Shown piece after piece: positions 7,752-18,600 of a stretch of 64,000 bases of DNA (positions within the stretch are counted from its first letter, which is position 1; the number at the start of each line of letters is the position of its first letter). The stretch is from Helicobacter cynogastricus. GTDB lineage: Bacteria > Campylobacterota > Campylobacteria > Campylobacterales > Helicobacteraceae. The notes under the pieces were generated by a model, which was not told the DNA's origin, ran no database searches, and worked only from the letters and a program-made list of their open reading frames with translations. Where the stretch lies: assembly GCF_900197855.1 (NCBI RefSeq), contig NZ_FZMQ01000015.1, positions 128,649 through 192,648 of the forward strand. The letters are read 5' to 3'. The translations under genes were made by a program, and so were the position numbers.

Positions 7752-8387
7752 TTACCAAGATACAGATTTATTGCTACCCAGTTTAGAAATAGGGAATTCC
7801 CGACTCCACACTTCTAAACCATTTTTAATGCTCGCTAAAGAGAGAATAAAAATATAGTCAATGCGTTGTTTGCTAGAACTAACTCGCGCATTTCTTTGAA
7901 TAACTTTCCCACTTAAAGAGAGATCGGGTGCGCGCAAAGTACCCTTTTCTTGAGTAGTTTCTTGATTAAATTCCTCATTGTTACGCAACTGGCGCGCTCT
8001 ATTGATCATTGCATCCTCACTACCTCCACTCCCAGCAATTGCCTTTGTAACATAAAACTTGCCATGTACCTGATCTTTGAGAGTCTGGAGAACTAACTGA
8101 CTGAGCTGTTGCGTATCAAAATGTTGCATGGTGTCATTCAATATGTCTGAAACTGCGATCACCTTAGGGCCTTTGATATTTTGAACATCTGGGCTCTGCA
8201 ACATGGAGGCTACGGCGGTTTTTGCAGCTGCTTCGATGTCGTGATAATCCAGGCCTGTTGTTGCGTATTTAGCCTGATCTTGGGGAGCGATATAGCTTAC
8301 ACTATTGCCCCCACATCCTGCCAATACCAAAGCACCCACCACACAGGTAGCCCAAATTTTTTTATTTGTGATTTGACAAATCGCCAT
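7752..8387 (-). CDS. LpoB-family lipoprotein, putative penicillin-binding-protein activator
   Basis: A 211-residue lipoprotein with the signal ending in LVLAGCG. The body carries LpoB-like blocks: KVIAVSDILNDTMQHFDTQQL, then a region reading RNNEEFNQETTQEKGTL followed by LSLSGKVIQRN, then YIFILSLASIKNGLEVW and FPISKLGS. LpoB activates the bifunctional synthase PBP1B in E. coli. Here the partner would be the class A PBP of Helicobacter, which is an inference. The start overlaps the preceding gene by 26 bp. It is the last gene of the lpp20 operon. Confidence 0.78.
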   Translation of the reverse strand: MAICQITNKKIWATCVVGALVLAGCGGNSVSYIAPQDQAKYATTGLDYHDIEAAAKTAVASMLQSPDVQNIKGPKVIAVSDILNDTMQHFDTQQLSQLVLQTLKDQVHGKFYVTKAIAGSGGSEDAMINRARQLRNNEEFNQETTQEKGTLRAPDLSLSGKVIQRNARVSSSKQRIDYIFILSLASIKNGLEVWSREFPISKLGSNKSVSW

Positions 8388-8802
8388 CTTCTTTCGCCTT
8401 TTGTTTGATTTGTTCTTTGTGATCTTCTTGAGTTAGAGGTTTGCGCTTTTGAACAATAGTGGAAGTCTCCAACGCCTGAGCGTCCATCTGCACTAAAACA
8501 TAGGCTCTTTCTTGCGCTATCCACTCAGCTTTTAACTGCGTCCCTTGAAGCTCCACACTTGCCTGCAAAGGGTCTTTTTTATGTTTTAGAAGTATAAAAT
8601 CCGCTAACTTGGAGCGCGCCTGCGTGGTCGCAAGGCTTAAGGCATCCTCACTAGATCCCTCTAAAATCTCAGCCATGCCACAAGCTAAAATGGCATCTTG
8701 ATGGACAACCACAGGGCTATCACACTGAGCAACCCATTTAGGAGCGCCACCAGCACAGCCCCAAAGACACAGCCCTAAAACCCCCCATACCTTTTTGAGC
8801 AT
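8362..8802 (-). CDS. Small Lpp20-operon lipoprotein
   Basis: A 146-residue lipoprotein with the signal ending in LCLWGCAGG. The core (GAPKWV, then ACGMAEIL and ATTQARSKLADFI) has the same layout as the LPP20 domain of its upstream neighbour: a WV near the N-terminus, a G-x-G/A turn, and an A-rich helix ending AR-LA. This suggests a diverged paralogue. A highly charged tail (~residues 118-146) follows. Its ATG overlaps the lpp20 stop by one base (TAATG), indicating coupling. It resembles the H. pylori gene just downstream of lpp20. Confidence 0.78.
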   Translation of the reverse strand: MLKKVWGVLGLCLWGCAGGAPKWVAQCDSPVVVHQDAILACGMAEILEGSSEDALSLATTQARSKLADFILLKHKKDPLQASVELQGTQLKAEWIAQERAYVLVQMDAQALETSTIVQKRKPLTQEDHKEQIKQKAKEDGDLSNHK

Positions 8803-9323
8803 TATTTCTTAGGTTTCAATCCTAATTCAGCGCGGATTTTATAAACAATATCTTGATCTAGGCCGACCAAAACCCACACTTTATCCTTGCCCACCCAGCG
8901 AGCGACTTGTTTTGAGGCAGTGAGTACGCGATCCACTTTTTCGCCAATACTAACGCTACTGCTCTTATTCAAAGAGCCACCCTCCCTAGAGGTTTGCGCT
9001 TGCACATCTTTAGTTAATTCTGTCTTAAGGTTAGCAGCCAAATTAGCTCTTGCTTGGGTTGCAGCCTGCTCAGTAGCATAGCTTACATCGCCATTCAAAA
9101 TATCATCTTCGCCTCTCCCCAAAAATAACGAACTATATTCCTTACTGCCCATCTTGACTTTGCCAAGATCGCCATTAACCCAATCAGGCGCACCCTTAGT
9201 CTGAGCGAGATATTCCTTATTCTCCTTGCTCACACCCGATTTAGGTTCGCCACACCCAACAACAACCAAAGCTGTCGCGATACCACCCGCCACCAAAGCC
9301 CATTTAAGTTTTTGAGAAACCAT
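8802..9323 (-). CDS. lpp20: Outer-membrane lipoprotein Lpp20
   Basis: A 173-residue surface/outer-membrane lipoprotein. The signal peptide ends in VVVGCG, and the mature part contains KGAPDWVNGDL, ATEQAATQARANLAANLK, and VGKDKVWVLVGLDQDIV, closely matching the H. pylori Lpp20 antigen. The H. pylori protein is an immunogenic lipoprotein found in the outer membrane and vesicles. It is the first gene of a three-gene lipoprotein operon, with AAGGAG about 6 nt upstream of the ATG. Confidence 0.93.
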   Translation of the reverse strand: MVSQKLKWALVAGGIATALVVVGCGEPKSGVSKENKEYLAQTKGAPDWVNGDLGKVKMGSKEYSSLFLGRGEDDILNGDVSYATEQAATQARANLAANLKTELTKDVQAQTSREGGSLNKSSSVSIGEKVDRVLTASKQVARWVGKDKVWVLVGLDQDIVYKIRAELGLKPKK

Positions 9324-9381
9324 CTTAACTCCTTATTAAAGATTAAAGTCTAGCATGTCTGATTAAATCTAGCTCTTAAAC

Positions 9382-9636
9382 CTACACTCTAAAAGGGTTC
9401 TCTACCACCTTTTTACGATCCACTACATAGGGAATCAAAGCCATGTGTCGCGCGCGTTTGATGGCCACTTCTACCCGCTCTTGCCACTTTTTACTATTAC
9501 CAGTCAAACGCCTAGGCATGATCTTGTAGCGTTCAGAGAGAGAGTAGCGGAGAAGCTCGAGGTCTTTATAGTCAATAAAGTCGATCTTTGCCTCCGTGTA
9601 CTTACAATAGCGTTTAGAGTATCTTTTTTTTTCCAT
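9382..9636 (-). CDS. rpsR: 30S ribosomal protein bS18
   Basis: An 84-residue ribosomal protein of the 30S platform. The segments [19 protein letters not shown] and [20 protein letters not shown] are diagnostic. The ATG at 9636 is used (AAAGGA with 5-nt spacing); an in-frame ATG at 9642 abuts the Shine-Dalgarno and adds two residues not seen in H. pylori. It is the last gene of rpsF-ssb-rpsR. Confidence 0.97.
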   Translation of the reverse strand: MEKKRYSKRYCKYTEAKIDFIDYKDLELLRYSLSERYKIMPRRLTGNSKKWQERVEVAIKRARHMALIPYVVDRKKVVENPFRV

Positions 9637-9648
9637 AATCATCCTTTC

Positions 9649-10101
9649 TTAAAATGGCATGTCATCATTGATGTTAATCTCAGGAATCGACTCAGGTTCT
9701 CTCTTGGGCGAGGAGCTATAATTACCTCCACTAAAAGCAGGTTTTCGATCCCAAGCCTCTCCCCCCTGACTCTCGCGTTTAGAATCTAGCATCACAAGGT
9801 TTTCTACCACAATCGTATGCTTGCTCTTTTTGTTACCTTGTTGATCGCTCCAAGTCTCGAATTTTAAACGCCCCTCAATAAGCACCTTCGAACCTTTGTG
9901 TAGGTATTGACTAGCGATCTCTGCAGTGCGCCCCCACAACTCTAAGTCAACAAAACAAGTCTCCTCGCCCCTACTCCCATCTTGGCGTTTAAAAACATGG
10001 TTTGTTGCAATCCCTGTTTTGCCTAAGGGGCTTCCGCTGGGCAGGTGGCGCAACTCTACATCGCGCGTAAAATGCCCTACTAGGGTAATCTTATTGTACA
10101 T
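9649..10101 (-). CDS. ssb: Single-stranded DNA-binding protein
   Basis: A 150-residue protein with an N-terminal OB fold (~residues 1-110, including [17 protein letters not shown] and [15 protein letters not shown]), a short disordered linker and the conserved acidic tip DDMPF that binds replication and repair partners. It starts inside the end of rpsF (11-bp overlap) and precedes rpsR, the classic rpsF-ssb-rpsR arrangement. Confidence 0.97.
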   Translation of the reverse strand: MYNKITLVGHFTRDVELRHLPSGSPLGKTGIATNHVFKRQDGSRGEETCFVDLELWGRTAEIASQYLHKGSKVLIEGRLKFETWSDQQGNKKSKHTIVVENLVMLDSKRESQGGEAWDRKPAFSGGNYSSSPKREPESIPEININDDMPF

Positions 10102-10513
10102 CGCTCTTAAGGGATTCCACCGCCTTGTTACTCTCAGATGTCTGTTCTTTGAGGCGTTGTTTTGTCTCTGTGCCGGGTTTCTTCAAGGCGCGATCGACTA
10201 AAGTCTGCCAAGCTTTTTGCTCTTTTTTACTTTCATATTTGAGAATAATGAATCGGAGTACATCCTCATTAATGCGATATAACCTCTCTAATTCTAGGAC
10301 TGCGTGTGCTTGGGCTTTAAAATAGATCACAAAGTAATAACCCCGTTTTTGCTTCTTAATTTCATAGGCAAGCTGACGGATTCCCATATCCAAAGTGGCT
10401 TCTATAACTCCACCTTGTTTATTAATCACTTCCTGATAAAAAGCTATTTTTTCCTTAATCTCCTCCTCTACCATCGTAGATTTGAGGATGAACATCGTCT
10501 CGTAATGTTTCAA
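10091..10513 (-). CDS. rpsF: 30S ribosomal protein bS6
   Basis: A 140-residue protein that partners with bS18. The N-terminus KHYETMFIL and [16 protein letters not shown] are typical, and the C-terminal ~40 residues form a charged extension, as in other Helicobacter. The start codon is TTG, directed by AAAAGGAG 5-6 nt upstream; no ATG or GTG is available at the family N-terminus. Confidence 0.96.
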   Translation of the reverse strand: MKHYETMFILKSTMVEEEIKEKIAFYQEVINKQGGVIEATLDMGIRQLAYEIKKQKRGYYFVIYFKAQAHAVLELERLYRINEDVLRFIILKYESKKEQKAWQTLVDRALKKPGTETKQRLKEQTSESNKAVESLKSDVQ

Positions 10514-10575
10514 AAAATCTCCTTTTGGCTAACGCCCTTCTGCAATACAAAAGAGCAAGGTTTAAGCTGGTCATT

Positions 10576-11553
10576 CTAGTCAATATAATCTTGTATTTTT
10601 ATTAAAAAACGCCACCCTGCTTCTGTATCGCCCCGCATACTTTGCACATACCAATCTCTGAGTGCTTCAAAGATAATAATAGGAGCTTTGAGCCGAGTAC
10701 AGCGTTGGCGTAATTGCGCGGATACAGCAGGCGGAGGGTTAAAACCCAAGATTTCCCTAGCCTGTACACTTCCATGCATTTTTAAGTGCATGGCAAATAG
10801 TGTGAGTTGGTAAAAATAACGCCCCACAACACGCACCAATTCCACACCATCTAAACCCTCCTGCTGTAAACGATTTAAGATCGCCAAACTATCCCCCTTG
10901 CGCTCGAATAGAGCTTCAAAAAGCTTCTCTATCTCCACAGCCCCTCCTCCATGCATATTTTCTTGCACATCTGCCATCGTTATAGGCCGTCCTAGAAGGG
11001 CCAATTTTTCAAGCTCTTGATAGGCTATTCCTACATCGTTATATTCAAGCAAGAGAAACAATGTTTGCGAATCTACAATTACTTTAAGTGCCTGGGCTCT
11101 TTTTTGTAATAATTCTAAAAACTCAGAGGATTTAGGGGGAAAAAAGCGCACCTCTACAAGCGTTTCTGTCAGTTTAGGGTGCTTGAGCTGTGCGCTAAAT
11201 TGCTTACATTCTTGGATATAGGTATTTTTGTTGAGGGGGTAGAAACCGATAATGAGCGCGCTCTTAGAGCAAGTGGCTACAGCCTCTAACAACGCTGTAA
11301 TTTCTTTATTTCCAAGTTTTTTATCCAATTTTAGTAAAACCACGCTCCCCTCTCCAAAGAGCGAATCTTGACTCAAAACCTCCAACACGGCTTTAAAATC
11401 ATAATCGTTGAAATAATAGCGGTATTGCTCTGCTTGAGCATAGCGTCTTAAAATCTCATTTGTATAGTGATCGATATAGAAAGGCTCGCCATAGAGCAAT
11501 GCCACGCGTGGGGTAGCACGCTCCAAATAACTTAAAAACTCTTGGTGATACAA
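10576..11553 (-). CDS. holA: DNA polymerase III delta subunit
   Basis: A 325-residue clamp-loader subunit that opens the beta clamp. It has the divergent HolA architecture of epsilonproteobacteria: an N-terminal AAA-like part (LLYGEPFYIDHYTNEILRRY, later LFGEGSVVLLKLDKK) and an alpha-helical C-terminal collar. Its position directly upstream of rpsF matches H. pylori. It starts with TTG, one base after the fumC stop, with AAGG 6 nt upstream. Confidence 0.85.
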   Translation of the reverse strand: MYHQEFLSYLERATPRVALLYGEPFYIDHYTNEILRRYAQAEQYRYYFNDYDFKAVLEVLSQDSLFGEGSVVLLKLDKKLGNKEITALLEAVATCSKSALIIGFYPLNKNTYIQECKQFSAQLKHPKLTETLVEVRFFPPKSSEFLELLQKRAQALKVIVDSQTLFLLLEYNDVGIAYQELEKLALLGRPITMADVQENMHGGGAVEIEKLFEALFERKGDSLAILNRLQQEGLDGVELVRVVGRYFYQLTLFAMHLKMHGSVQAREILGFNPPPAVSAQLRQRCTRLKAPIIIFEALRDWYVQSMRGDTEAGWRFLIKIQDYID

Positions 11554-11554
11554 C

Positions 11555-12943
11555 TCACGCCTTAGGGGCGATCATGTTAGCAGGATTGACGAATTTATCA
11601 AAATCCTCTGGACTCACTAATCCCAACTCTTGAGCGGATTCTTTGAGACTAATATGCTTTTTATGGGCGTTTTTAGCCACTTTGGCGGCATTTTCATAAC
11701 CAATATGGGGATTGAGCGCGGTTACAAGCATTAAAGAGTGGTGCAGATAGTGATCGATCTTTTCTTTATTAGGCGTGATTCCCACCGCGCAATGGGTGTT
11801 AAAGCTCTCCATGCCATCAGCCAGTAAAGTCAGACTTTGCAAGAAATTATAGATGATTACGGGTTTAAAGACATTGAGTTCAAAATTGCCCTGAGAGGCG
11901 GCAAAGCCAATCGCTGCATCATTGCCCATCACTTGCACGGCGACCATCGTCAACGCTTCGCACTGGGTGGGATTGACTTTGCCCGGCATTATGGAGCTCC
12001 CCGGTTCATTCTCAGGGATATTAATCTCGCCCAAACCACAGCGCGGACCACTGGCTAGCCAGCGGATGTCATTAGCAATCTTCATCAAATTAGCCGCTAA
12101 ACCTTTAAGCGCGCCATGCGCAAAGGTGAGGCCGTCATGGCTGGTGAGCGCATGGAATTTATTAGGCGCGCTTTTGAAGGTGTAGCCGGTGAGCTGGCTA
12201 AGTTCTGTGGCGACCTTTTCTGAGAGTTGGGGATGTGCGTTTAGCCCTGTGCCCACTGCCGTGCCCCCGATGGCTAGCTCGCTTAGATATTCCAAACTCT
12301 GTAAAATCTGTGCTTTAGAGTGCTCCAGCATGCTCACATACCCGCTAAATTCCTGCCCCAGAGTGAGAGGGGTCGCATCTTGTAAATGGGTGCGCCCGAT
12401 TTTAATAATGTCTTTAAATTCTTGGCTTTTGGCTTGCAAAGTGGCGTGCAGTTTGTCTAGCGCGGGCAAAAGGGTTTTATGCAATTCTAGCACGCTCACA
12501 ATGTGCATAGCTGTGGGGAAAGTGTCATTAGAGCTTTGGGACATATTTACATGGTCATTGGGGTGGATGAGCTTTTTTTCTCTAAAATTCCCACCTAAAA
12601 TCTCGGTGGCGCGATTGGCAATGACTTCATTCACATTCATATTAGTCTGTGTCCCGCTCCCAGTTTGCCAAATGGCTAGGGGGAACATGTCAGCTAATTT
12701 GCCTGCGATCACCTCATCGCAGGCTTGCACGATGGCTTGGGATTTTTGCGCGTCCAATTTGCCCAACTGCGCATTTACCACCGCAACAGAGCGCTTTAAT
12801 TTGGCAAAGGCTCTAATGAGCGCGGGGGGCATTTTTTCTGTGCCAATTTTAAAGTTTTCAAAGCTCCTTTGGGTTTGCGCGCCCCAATACTTACTATCCT
12901 CTACCTTGACTTCGCCCATAGTGTCATGTTCAATGCGATACAT
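11555..12943 (-). CDS. fumC: Fumarate hydratase, class II
   Basis: A 462-residue TCA-cycle enzyme converting fumarate and L-malate (aspartase/fumarase superfamily, homotetramer). It has [39 protein letters not shown] and the superfamily signature [11 protein letters not shown], which carries the catalytic serine loop. The ATG at 12943 follows GGAAGGAAGAGG and gives the normal family length. The longer frame back to 13000 adds a non-conserved 19-residue tail. It is the first gene ahead of holA. Confidence 0.97.
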   Translation of the reverse strand: MYRIEHDTMGEVKVEDSKYWGAQTQRSFENFKIGTEKMPPALIRAFAKLKRSVAVVNAQLGKLDAQKSQAIVQACDEVIAGKLADMFPLAIWQTGSGTQTNMNVNEVIANRATEILGGNFREKKLIHPNDHVNMSQSSNDTFPTAMHIVSVLELHKTLLPALDKLHATLQAKSQEFKDIIKIGRTHLQDATPLTLGQEFSGYVSMLEHSKAQILQSLEYLSELAIGGTAVGTGLNAHPQLSEKVATELSQLTGYTFKSAPNKFHALTSHDGLTFAHGALKGLAANLMKIANDIRWLASGPRCGLGEINIPENEPGSSIMPGKVNPTQCEALTMVAVQVMGNDAAIGFAASQGNFELNVFKPVIIYNFLQSLTLLADGMESFNTHCAVGITPNKEKIDHYLHHSLMLVTALNPHIGYENAAKVAKNAHKKHISLKESAQELGLVSPEDFDKFVNPANMIAPKA

Positions 12944-13056
12944 CCTCTTCCTTCCTATATAGAGATAGAAAATTTTAACACGCCAAACTTTAATTTCCAC
13001 AAATCACACACAGACACGAGCTAACATGCGACACATTTTAAATTAAGGAGTATTTA

Positions 13057-13434
13057 ATGCGGATATTAGGCGCAATGGCATTGGCATGTGGCTTGTTGGT
13101 GGGGAGCTTGCAGGCTTGGGATATGCAAATTAAGGCTAAGGAAGTCAAAGTAGTCTTAAAGTCTGATCAAAAACCTGTGAGCGGGAATAATCATTTTAGC
13201 TTAACCCCCACTTTAGCTGGTAAGCCTCTTAAGGGTGCGCAGGTCAAACTCAAGTTTAGTATGCCTGAGATGCCCGGCATGCCTGCCATGCATGAAAATG
13301 CCCAAGTGAAAGAAAAAGATGGATTGTATGATGTGAAAGTGAATTTGCCTATGGGGGGCACTTGGCAAGTAAAGCTAGAGCTTAAAACCAAAGAAGGTAA
13401 AACTTACAAAGGCAAGGGTAGCCTAGATTTATGA
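13057..13434 (+). CDS. crdA: Periplasmic copper-resistance determinant CrdA
   Basis: A 125-residue secreted protein: signal peptide to about residue 20 (SLQAWD), then a small beta-rich YtkA/FixH-like domain. The methionine-rich MPEMPGMPAMHE (~residues 68-80) is a likely Cu(I)-binding site. It leads a four-gene operon with crdB, czcB and czcA, as in H. pylori, where CrdA is copper-induced through the CrdRS two-component system. No crdRS genes are in this window. AAGGAG lies 6 nt before the ATG. Its stop overlaps the crdB start (ATGA). Confidence 0.9.
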   Translation: MRILGAMALACGLLVGSLQAWDMQIKAKEVKVVLKSDQKPVSGNNHFSLTPTLAGKPLKGAQVKLKFSMPEMPGMPAMHENAQVKEKDGLYDVKVNLPMGGTWQVKLELKTKEGKTYKGKGSLDL

Positions 13435-14669
13435 GGCTAAGAGTCTTAGTTTGGGGAGCTTTTTTGTTGTTGGAGGGGCTTTTTGGATCGCATCAAGCAA
13501 CGCGCTTGGAGACCATCACTCCCTCTACTCAAAATCTGAATATCAAAGATATTTACAAAAAGTTTTTAGGCAAAAACTCCCAAATTGAGGGCTTAGAGGC
13601 GCAAATAGCCAGTCTTAAGGCACAGGCTAAAGCTGTGGCGCGTTGGGATAACCCAATTTTGTATGTGGGCTATAACAATGCAGATGTGAACAATTTTTTC
13701 ATCTTAGATTCTAGCTTTATGCAAAGTATTAGCGTGGGCTTGAGTCAAAAGTTTGATATTAATGCCAAACGACACACTCAAAAACAAATTGTGGATTTGG
13801 AACGCCAAAAGAAGCTTTTGGAACTCCAAAAACTCAAACAAAATATCGCTATTGGTGTACTGACTAATGCGATCAATGTTTATAGAAACACTCAAAAACT
13901 CGCCTTGATCAAGCAAACTCTGAGCAACTTAGACAATATCCTTTACAACGCTCAAAATGCAAGCAATCCGGATTTAGTAACGATCTCCAAGATCGAAGTA
14001 CTCAAATCTCAATTAGAAATCAAACAAAATGAGCTTGAGGATGCCCTAGAGGACAACAAGATCAACATTAGTGAGCTTACTTTTAGTCAAAGCGACCTAC
14101 TTTCTCTTGCACCTAAAAACATGGCTTTGGACAGCGCACAGGAATTGCAAAAAATCATGGCTAGCAATTATGATCTCAAAATCGCCCGTTTGCAAGACGG
14201 CCAAGCGCGCAAAAACATCGTTTTAGCTAAAAAAAGTTTTTTAGAAGATATTAATGTAACTGCTAATTACCTCTTCCGCTCGCGTATCTTTAATATGTTT
14301 ACCATTGGTGTAGCCATCCCTCTGCCTATTTATGGCAAACAAAATAACACTTTGCAACAACGCAAACAAGAGCATTTAGTAGCAATGAACAATATTGAAA
14401 ACACAGCTAACCAAATCCGCCATAAAGCTAAAAAGCTTTTAAAAAAAATGGCGCAACTAGAAAAGAATTTGACGAGCATAGAACACATTTTAAACGCTAG
14501 TGGGCGTGTTATGCAGATTTATGAACAGAACTTGATCTCGGGTGGGGATTACAATAGCTATTACAACGCCTTTAATGATGTGATTAATGGGCGACTCTCC
14601 AAGATTGACGCTTTGAGCGATCTTAATGTTACTTATTTAGCCTTAGAAAATCTGAAGGGACTTGAATGA
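13431..14669 (+). CDS. crdB: Outer-membrane efflux channel CrdB (TolC/CzcC-type)
   Basis: A 412-residue outer-membrane efflux protein with a signal peptide (~residues 1-24) and two halves of long, heptad-rich helices forming the periplasmic tunnel. The barrel strands are visible around NPILYVGYNNADVN and FTIGVAIPLPIYGKQ. It is the outer component of the tripartite copper pump with the following CzcB- and CzcA-like proteins. It overlaps both neighbours by 4 bp (ATGA), so all four genes are translationally coupled. Confidence 0.9.
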   Translation: MRLRVLVWGAFLLLEGLFGSHQATRLETITPSTQNLNIKDIYKKFLGKNSQIEGLEAQIASLKAQAKAVARWDNPILYVGYNNADVNNFFILDSSFMQSISVGLSQKFDINAKRHTQKQIVDLERQKKLLELQKLKQNIAIGVLTNAINVYRNTQKLALIKQTLSNLDNILYNAQNASNPDLVTISKIEVLKSQLEIKQNELEDALEDNKINISELTFSQSDLLSLAPKNMALDSAQELQKIMASNYDLKIARLQDGQARKNIVLAKKSFLEDINVTANYLFRSRIFNMFTIGVAIPLPIYGKQNNTLQQRKQEHLVAMNNIENTANQIRHKAKKLLKKMAQLEKNLTSIEHILNASGRVMQIYEQNLISGGDYNSYYNAFNDVINGRLSKIDALSDLNVTYLALENLKGLE

Positions 14670-15610
14670 AATCTTTAAGCCTATGCTTGGCGTTGCTAGG
14701 TGTGCTGTGGGGAGCGTCTGATACTATCAAAGTTACCCTCAAAGAGAGCGCGCCTTTTAGGCAATATTACGCCTCTTTGCAAGCAGACGAACAAAAGAGC
14801 TACAGCTACACCTTACGCTTTGATGGTTTTGTAGAAAAACTCTATGCCGATCAAACTTACAAACCTATCAAGGCCGGTGAACGGCTCTTTAGTATTTATT
14901 CTCCCTCTTTAGTAGGGGTACAAAGTGAGCTTCTCTCGGCTCTGCACTTCAATAGGCAAGTAGAGGAAATTAAGGAAAAATTGCGCCTTTTAGGGGTAGG
15001 GCAGTTAGAGATCGCGCGTCTAATCAAAGAGGGCAAGATCATTAATAGCATGCTGATGCGATCGCGCTTCAATGGCATTATCTTTACCAAGAATATCCAA
15101 GAGGGGGGATTTATTAAGGGAGGCACAGAGGTTTATAGAATTATTGATCTAAGCTCCCTATATGCTATTGCCAAGATTAATCAAGAGGATTTAGATTTTG
15201 TGCGTCATTTGGCAAAAGCTAGTATCTCTATTGAGGGCGTGCCGGGTGTTTTTTCTTTAGATTTTTCTAACATTAATCCCCTTGTCAATGACAAGGATAA
15301 AATGCTAGAAGCTCGCTTTATACTTAAAAATCCTCAAGGGGTTTTTTTTCCTAACATGTTTGCCCGCATCACGATCTATCAAAGGGCTAGAAAAATGCTA
15401 GTTTTGCCCAAAGAAGCGGTGTTGGTTAAAAACGATAAAACCATTGTGTTTAAAAAAGAGGACGGGGATTTTGAAATTACTGAAATTCATGCCAAACGCA
15501 ATAGCGATGGGAGCTATGAAATCTTGGAGGGTTTAAAAGAGGGCGATGAGGTCGCTAAAAACGCCCTCTTTATTCTCGATGCCGATGCGATCAATAATGG
15601 GGATGAGTGA
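14666..15610 (+). CDS. czcB: RND metal-efflux membrane-fusion protein (CzcB/CusB-like)
   Basis: A 314-residue periplasmic adaptor. A signal peptide (residues ~1-18, ending LWGAS) is followed by a lipoyl-like half with a short helical hairpin (~70-115), then MLMRSRFNGIIF, a beta-barrel domain, and VLPKEAVLV near residue 245. It bridges the RND pump and the CrdB channel. It is shorter than many CusB proteins and lacks the N-terminal Met cluster typical of E. coli CusB. Confidence 0.88.
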   Translation: MKSLSLCLALLGVLWGASDTIKVTLKESAPFRQYYASLQADEQKSYSYTLRFDGFVEKLYADQTYKPIKAGERLFSIYSPSLVGVQSELLSALHFNRQVEEIKEKLRLLGVGQLEIARLIKEGKIINSMLMRSRFNGIIFTKNIQEGGFIKGGTEVYRIIDLSSLYAIAKINQEDLDFVRHLAKASISIEGVPGVFSLDFSNINPLVNDKDKMLEARFILKNPQGVFFPNMFARITIYQRARKMLVLPKEAVLVKNDKTIVFKKEDGDFEITEIHAKRNSDGSYEILEGLKEGDEVAKNALFILDADAINNGDE

Positions 15611-18600
15611 TGATTAATGCGCTGATCTCTCTTAGTCTTAAAAATAGGCTAGTGGTGGTTTTGGTGGTGTTTTTATTATTCCTTATCTCCCTTTGGGCGA
15701 TGAAAAACACCCGCCTAGACGCTCTGCCCGATCTCTCCCCCACGCAGGTGGTCGTGCAGGTAAGTTACCCTAATCAAAGCCCCCAAGTGGTGCAAGAACA
15801 AGCGGTCTACCCCTTAGTGTCTAATTTAATGGGCATTGCCGATGTAGAGACGGTGCGCGGGATTGCTAGCTATGAAACCGGCTTGATTTATATCATTTTT
15901 AAAGACGGCGTAGATTTGTATTTTGCACGGGATCGCGTCTCAGAGCAAATGGCACGGGTCAAATTGCCTCCTGAGGCTAAGGTAGAAATGGGGAGTGATT
16001 CGACCTCCATTGGCTGGGCTTATCAATACGCGCTCAAAAGTAAAACCAAGAATCTAGCCGAGCTAAAAACCCTACAGGATTTTTATTACCGCTACGCGTT
16101 GTTAGGGGTAGATGGTGTGAGTGAGGTCGCTAGTGTGGGCGGGTTTGAGAAAAACTATGAGGTTACCATCAATAACGATGCGCTAGTCAAATACGATTTG
16201 AGTATTCAAGATGTGGTTAACGCAATCAAAAAATCCAACAAAGATACGGGAGGAGGGATTATCTTAGAAAACGGATTTGAAAAAATCATCCACGCGCAAG
16301 GTTATACCAAGAGTCTAAAAGATTTGGGAGAGATCGTACTTAAAACCCCCAATCTCACCCCCATTAAGCTAAAAGACATTGCTACGATCAATTTTACACC
16401 AAAGCCTAGACGATCTGTAGCTAATCTCAATGGCACGGATGAAGTAGTGGGCGGAATTGTGATGGTGCGCTACCATGCTGATACTTATAGCATTTTAGAG
16501 CGTATCAAAGAAAAAATTGCCCGCTTGCAAGAAAGCAACCCGGATGTGCAGATTGTGCCTGTCTATGATCGTAGTGAGCTCATTAAAAAGGGGGTGGATA
16601 ACCTCATTCACACCTTGATAGAGGAGAGCGTGATCGTCTTGGTGGTGATTGCGTTATTCTTACTGCACTTAAGAAGTGCGCTAGTGGTGATAATCACTTT
16701 GCCCTTATGTGTGTGTTTGAGTTTCTTGCTCATGCATTTTTTCAACATTGAGGCGAGTATTATGAGCTTAGGGGGGATTGCCATTGCCATTGGGGCGATG
16801 GTGGACGCGGCTATTGTGATGGTGGAGAACGCGCATAAGCACTTAGGGCATGTCAATATGCAAAATGACAAAGAACGCCAAGAGGCCATCATTACCGGCG
16901 TAAAACAAGTAGGACCGGCTATTTTCTTTGCCCTCATGATTATTGTCGTGTCTTTCTTGCCCATCTTTGATCTAAGCGGGCAGGAAAAGCGACTTTTTTC
17001 CCCTCTAGCCTATACAAAAACCTTTGCAATGCTTGTAGGGGCTCTACTCTCTATTAGCATTGTACCCATTTTGATGATCTTTTTTATCAAAGGCAAGATT
17101 GTAGAGGAATCTAAAAACCCTATCAACGCCTTTTTTATCAAAGTTTATGGCGTGTGTTTGCTCTTTGTCCTGCGTTTTAGGTATGTGTTTTTAGTCCTAA
17201 GTGTGCTAGGTTTGGGCGGGCTATATTTCGTCTATAAAAAACTCAACTGGGAGTTTATCCCAGCTATTAATGAGGGCGTGGTGATGTACATGCCTGTAAC
17301 CACCAATGCAGTAGGCATTGACACGGCTAAAAAATACTTAGAAGAAACCAATAGGCGCATTAAAAGTCTCCCAGAGGTCAAGCAGGTTTTTGGCAAGGCG
17401 GGGCGGGCTAATAGCAGTACAGATAGCGCAGCTCTCTCTATGCTAGAAACCTATATTGAACTCAAACCTAAATCTGAATGGCCTGAACAGATCACCTATG
17501 AACAACTCAGAAATAAATTAGAACGCACCCTACAACTCAAAGGCTTGGTCAATTCGTGGACTTACCCCATTCGTGGGCGTATTGATATGCTCTTGACTGG
17601 GATTCGTACCCCCTTAGGGATTAAACTCTATGGCAAGGATTCTAATCTATTGCAAGATTTAGCTATCCAGATGGAGCAAACACTAAAAACCCTCCCCCAA
17701 TCTCTCTCAGTGTTTGCCGAAAAATCTAACAATGGCTACTATCTCAATGTGGATTTGCGCGCGGAAAAATTAGCCCAGTATGGGATCACTAAAGAAGCTA
17801 TCTTAGACATGATTAGCTATGGCGTGGGTGGGGCGAGTATTTCTACCCTTATTGATGGCGTGGAGAGCTACCCTATCTCTGTGCGGCTTAAAGATGTGCA
17901 ACGCGACAATATTGAGAGTTTGGATAATCTGTACATTAAAACTCCTTATAGTTTCGTGCCTCTGCGCACCTTTGCAAAGATTTATTATGAAAACGCCCCA
18001 GCTGTGCTCAAAAGCGAAAAGGGTCTGAATGTGCATTTTATTTATATCGTGCCTAAAAGCGGAGTGAGCTCAGAAACCTACCGCCAAGCCGCTTTGAAGG
18101 TTTTAGAAAAGATAAAACTACCTAGCGGGTATTATTATGAATTTTCAGGGGAGAGTCAGTACTTAGATGAGGCTTTTGCAACTCTTAAATACATCGTGCC
18201 TATGAGCATTTTCATCATCTTTTTACTGATTGTCTTTGCGCTCAAAAACACCACAAACGCCCTTTTGTGTTTTTTTAGTCTGCCTTTTGCCTTTTTAGGG
18301 GGGTTGTTTTTTATGAAGTTGCTGGGTTTGAATTTGAGTATCGCTGCTTTAGTAGGTTTTTTAGCCCTTTTAGGTGTCGCCTCTGAAACGGCGATTGTGA
18401 TGATTATCTACCTAGAGGATGCCTATCAAAACTTCTTAAAGCAAGCCACACACACCAGCACCAAACTCAAAGAGGCGATCATGCACGGAGCAGTGCAACG
18501 CGTGCGTCCCAAATTGATGACCTTTTTTAGTATCTTAGTTTCTCTTGTACCCATTATGTACTCACATGGCGTAGGCTCTGAGATCATGCACGCCATTGCC

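Noticed and set aside
7660-7857. Short + strand ORF (65 codons) upstream of and antisense to the LpoB-like gene
   Set aside because: No Shine-Dalgarno, low-complexity basic start, and more than half of it overlaps a convincing gene in antisense.
11555-13000. Longer fumC frame starting at 13000
   Set aside because: The extra 19 residues have no family counterpart, and the ATG at 12943 has a strong ribosome-binding site and gives normal length.
15340-15350. T8 run in the czcB-like gene as a possible switch
   Set aside because: A/T runs of this length are common here and the frame is intact; nothing else points to phase variation.
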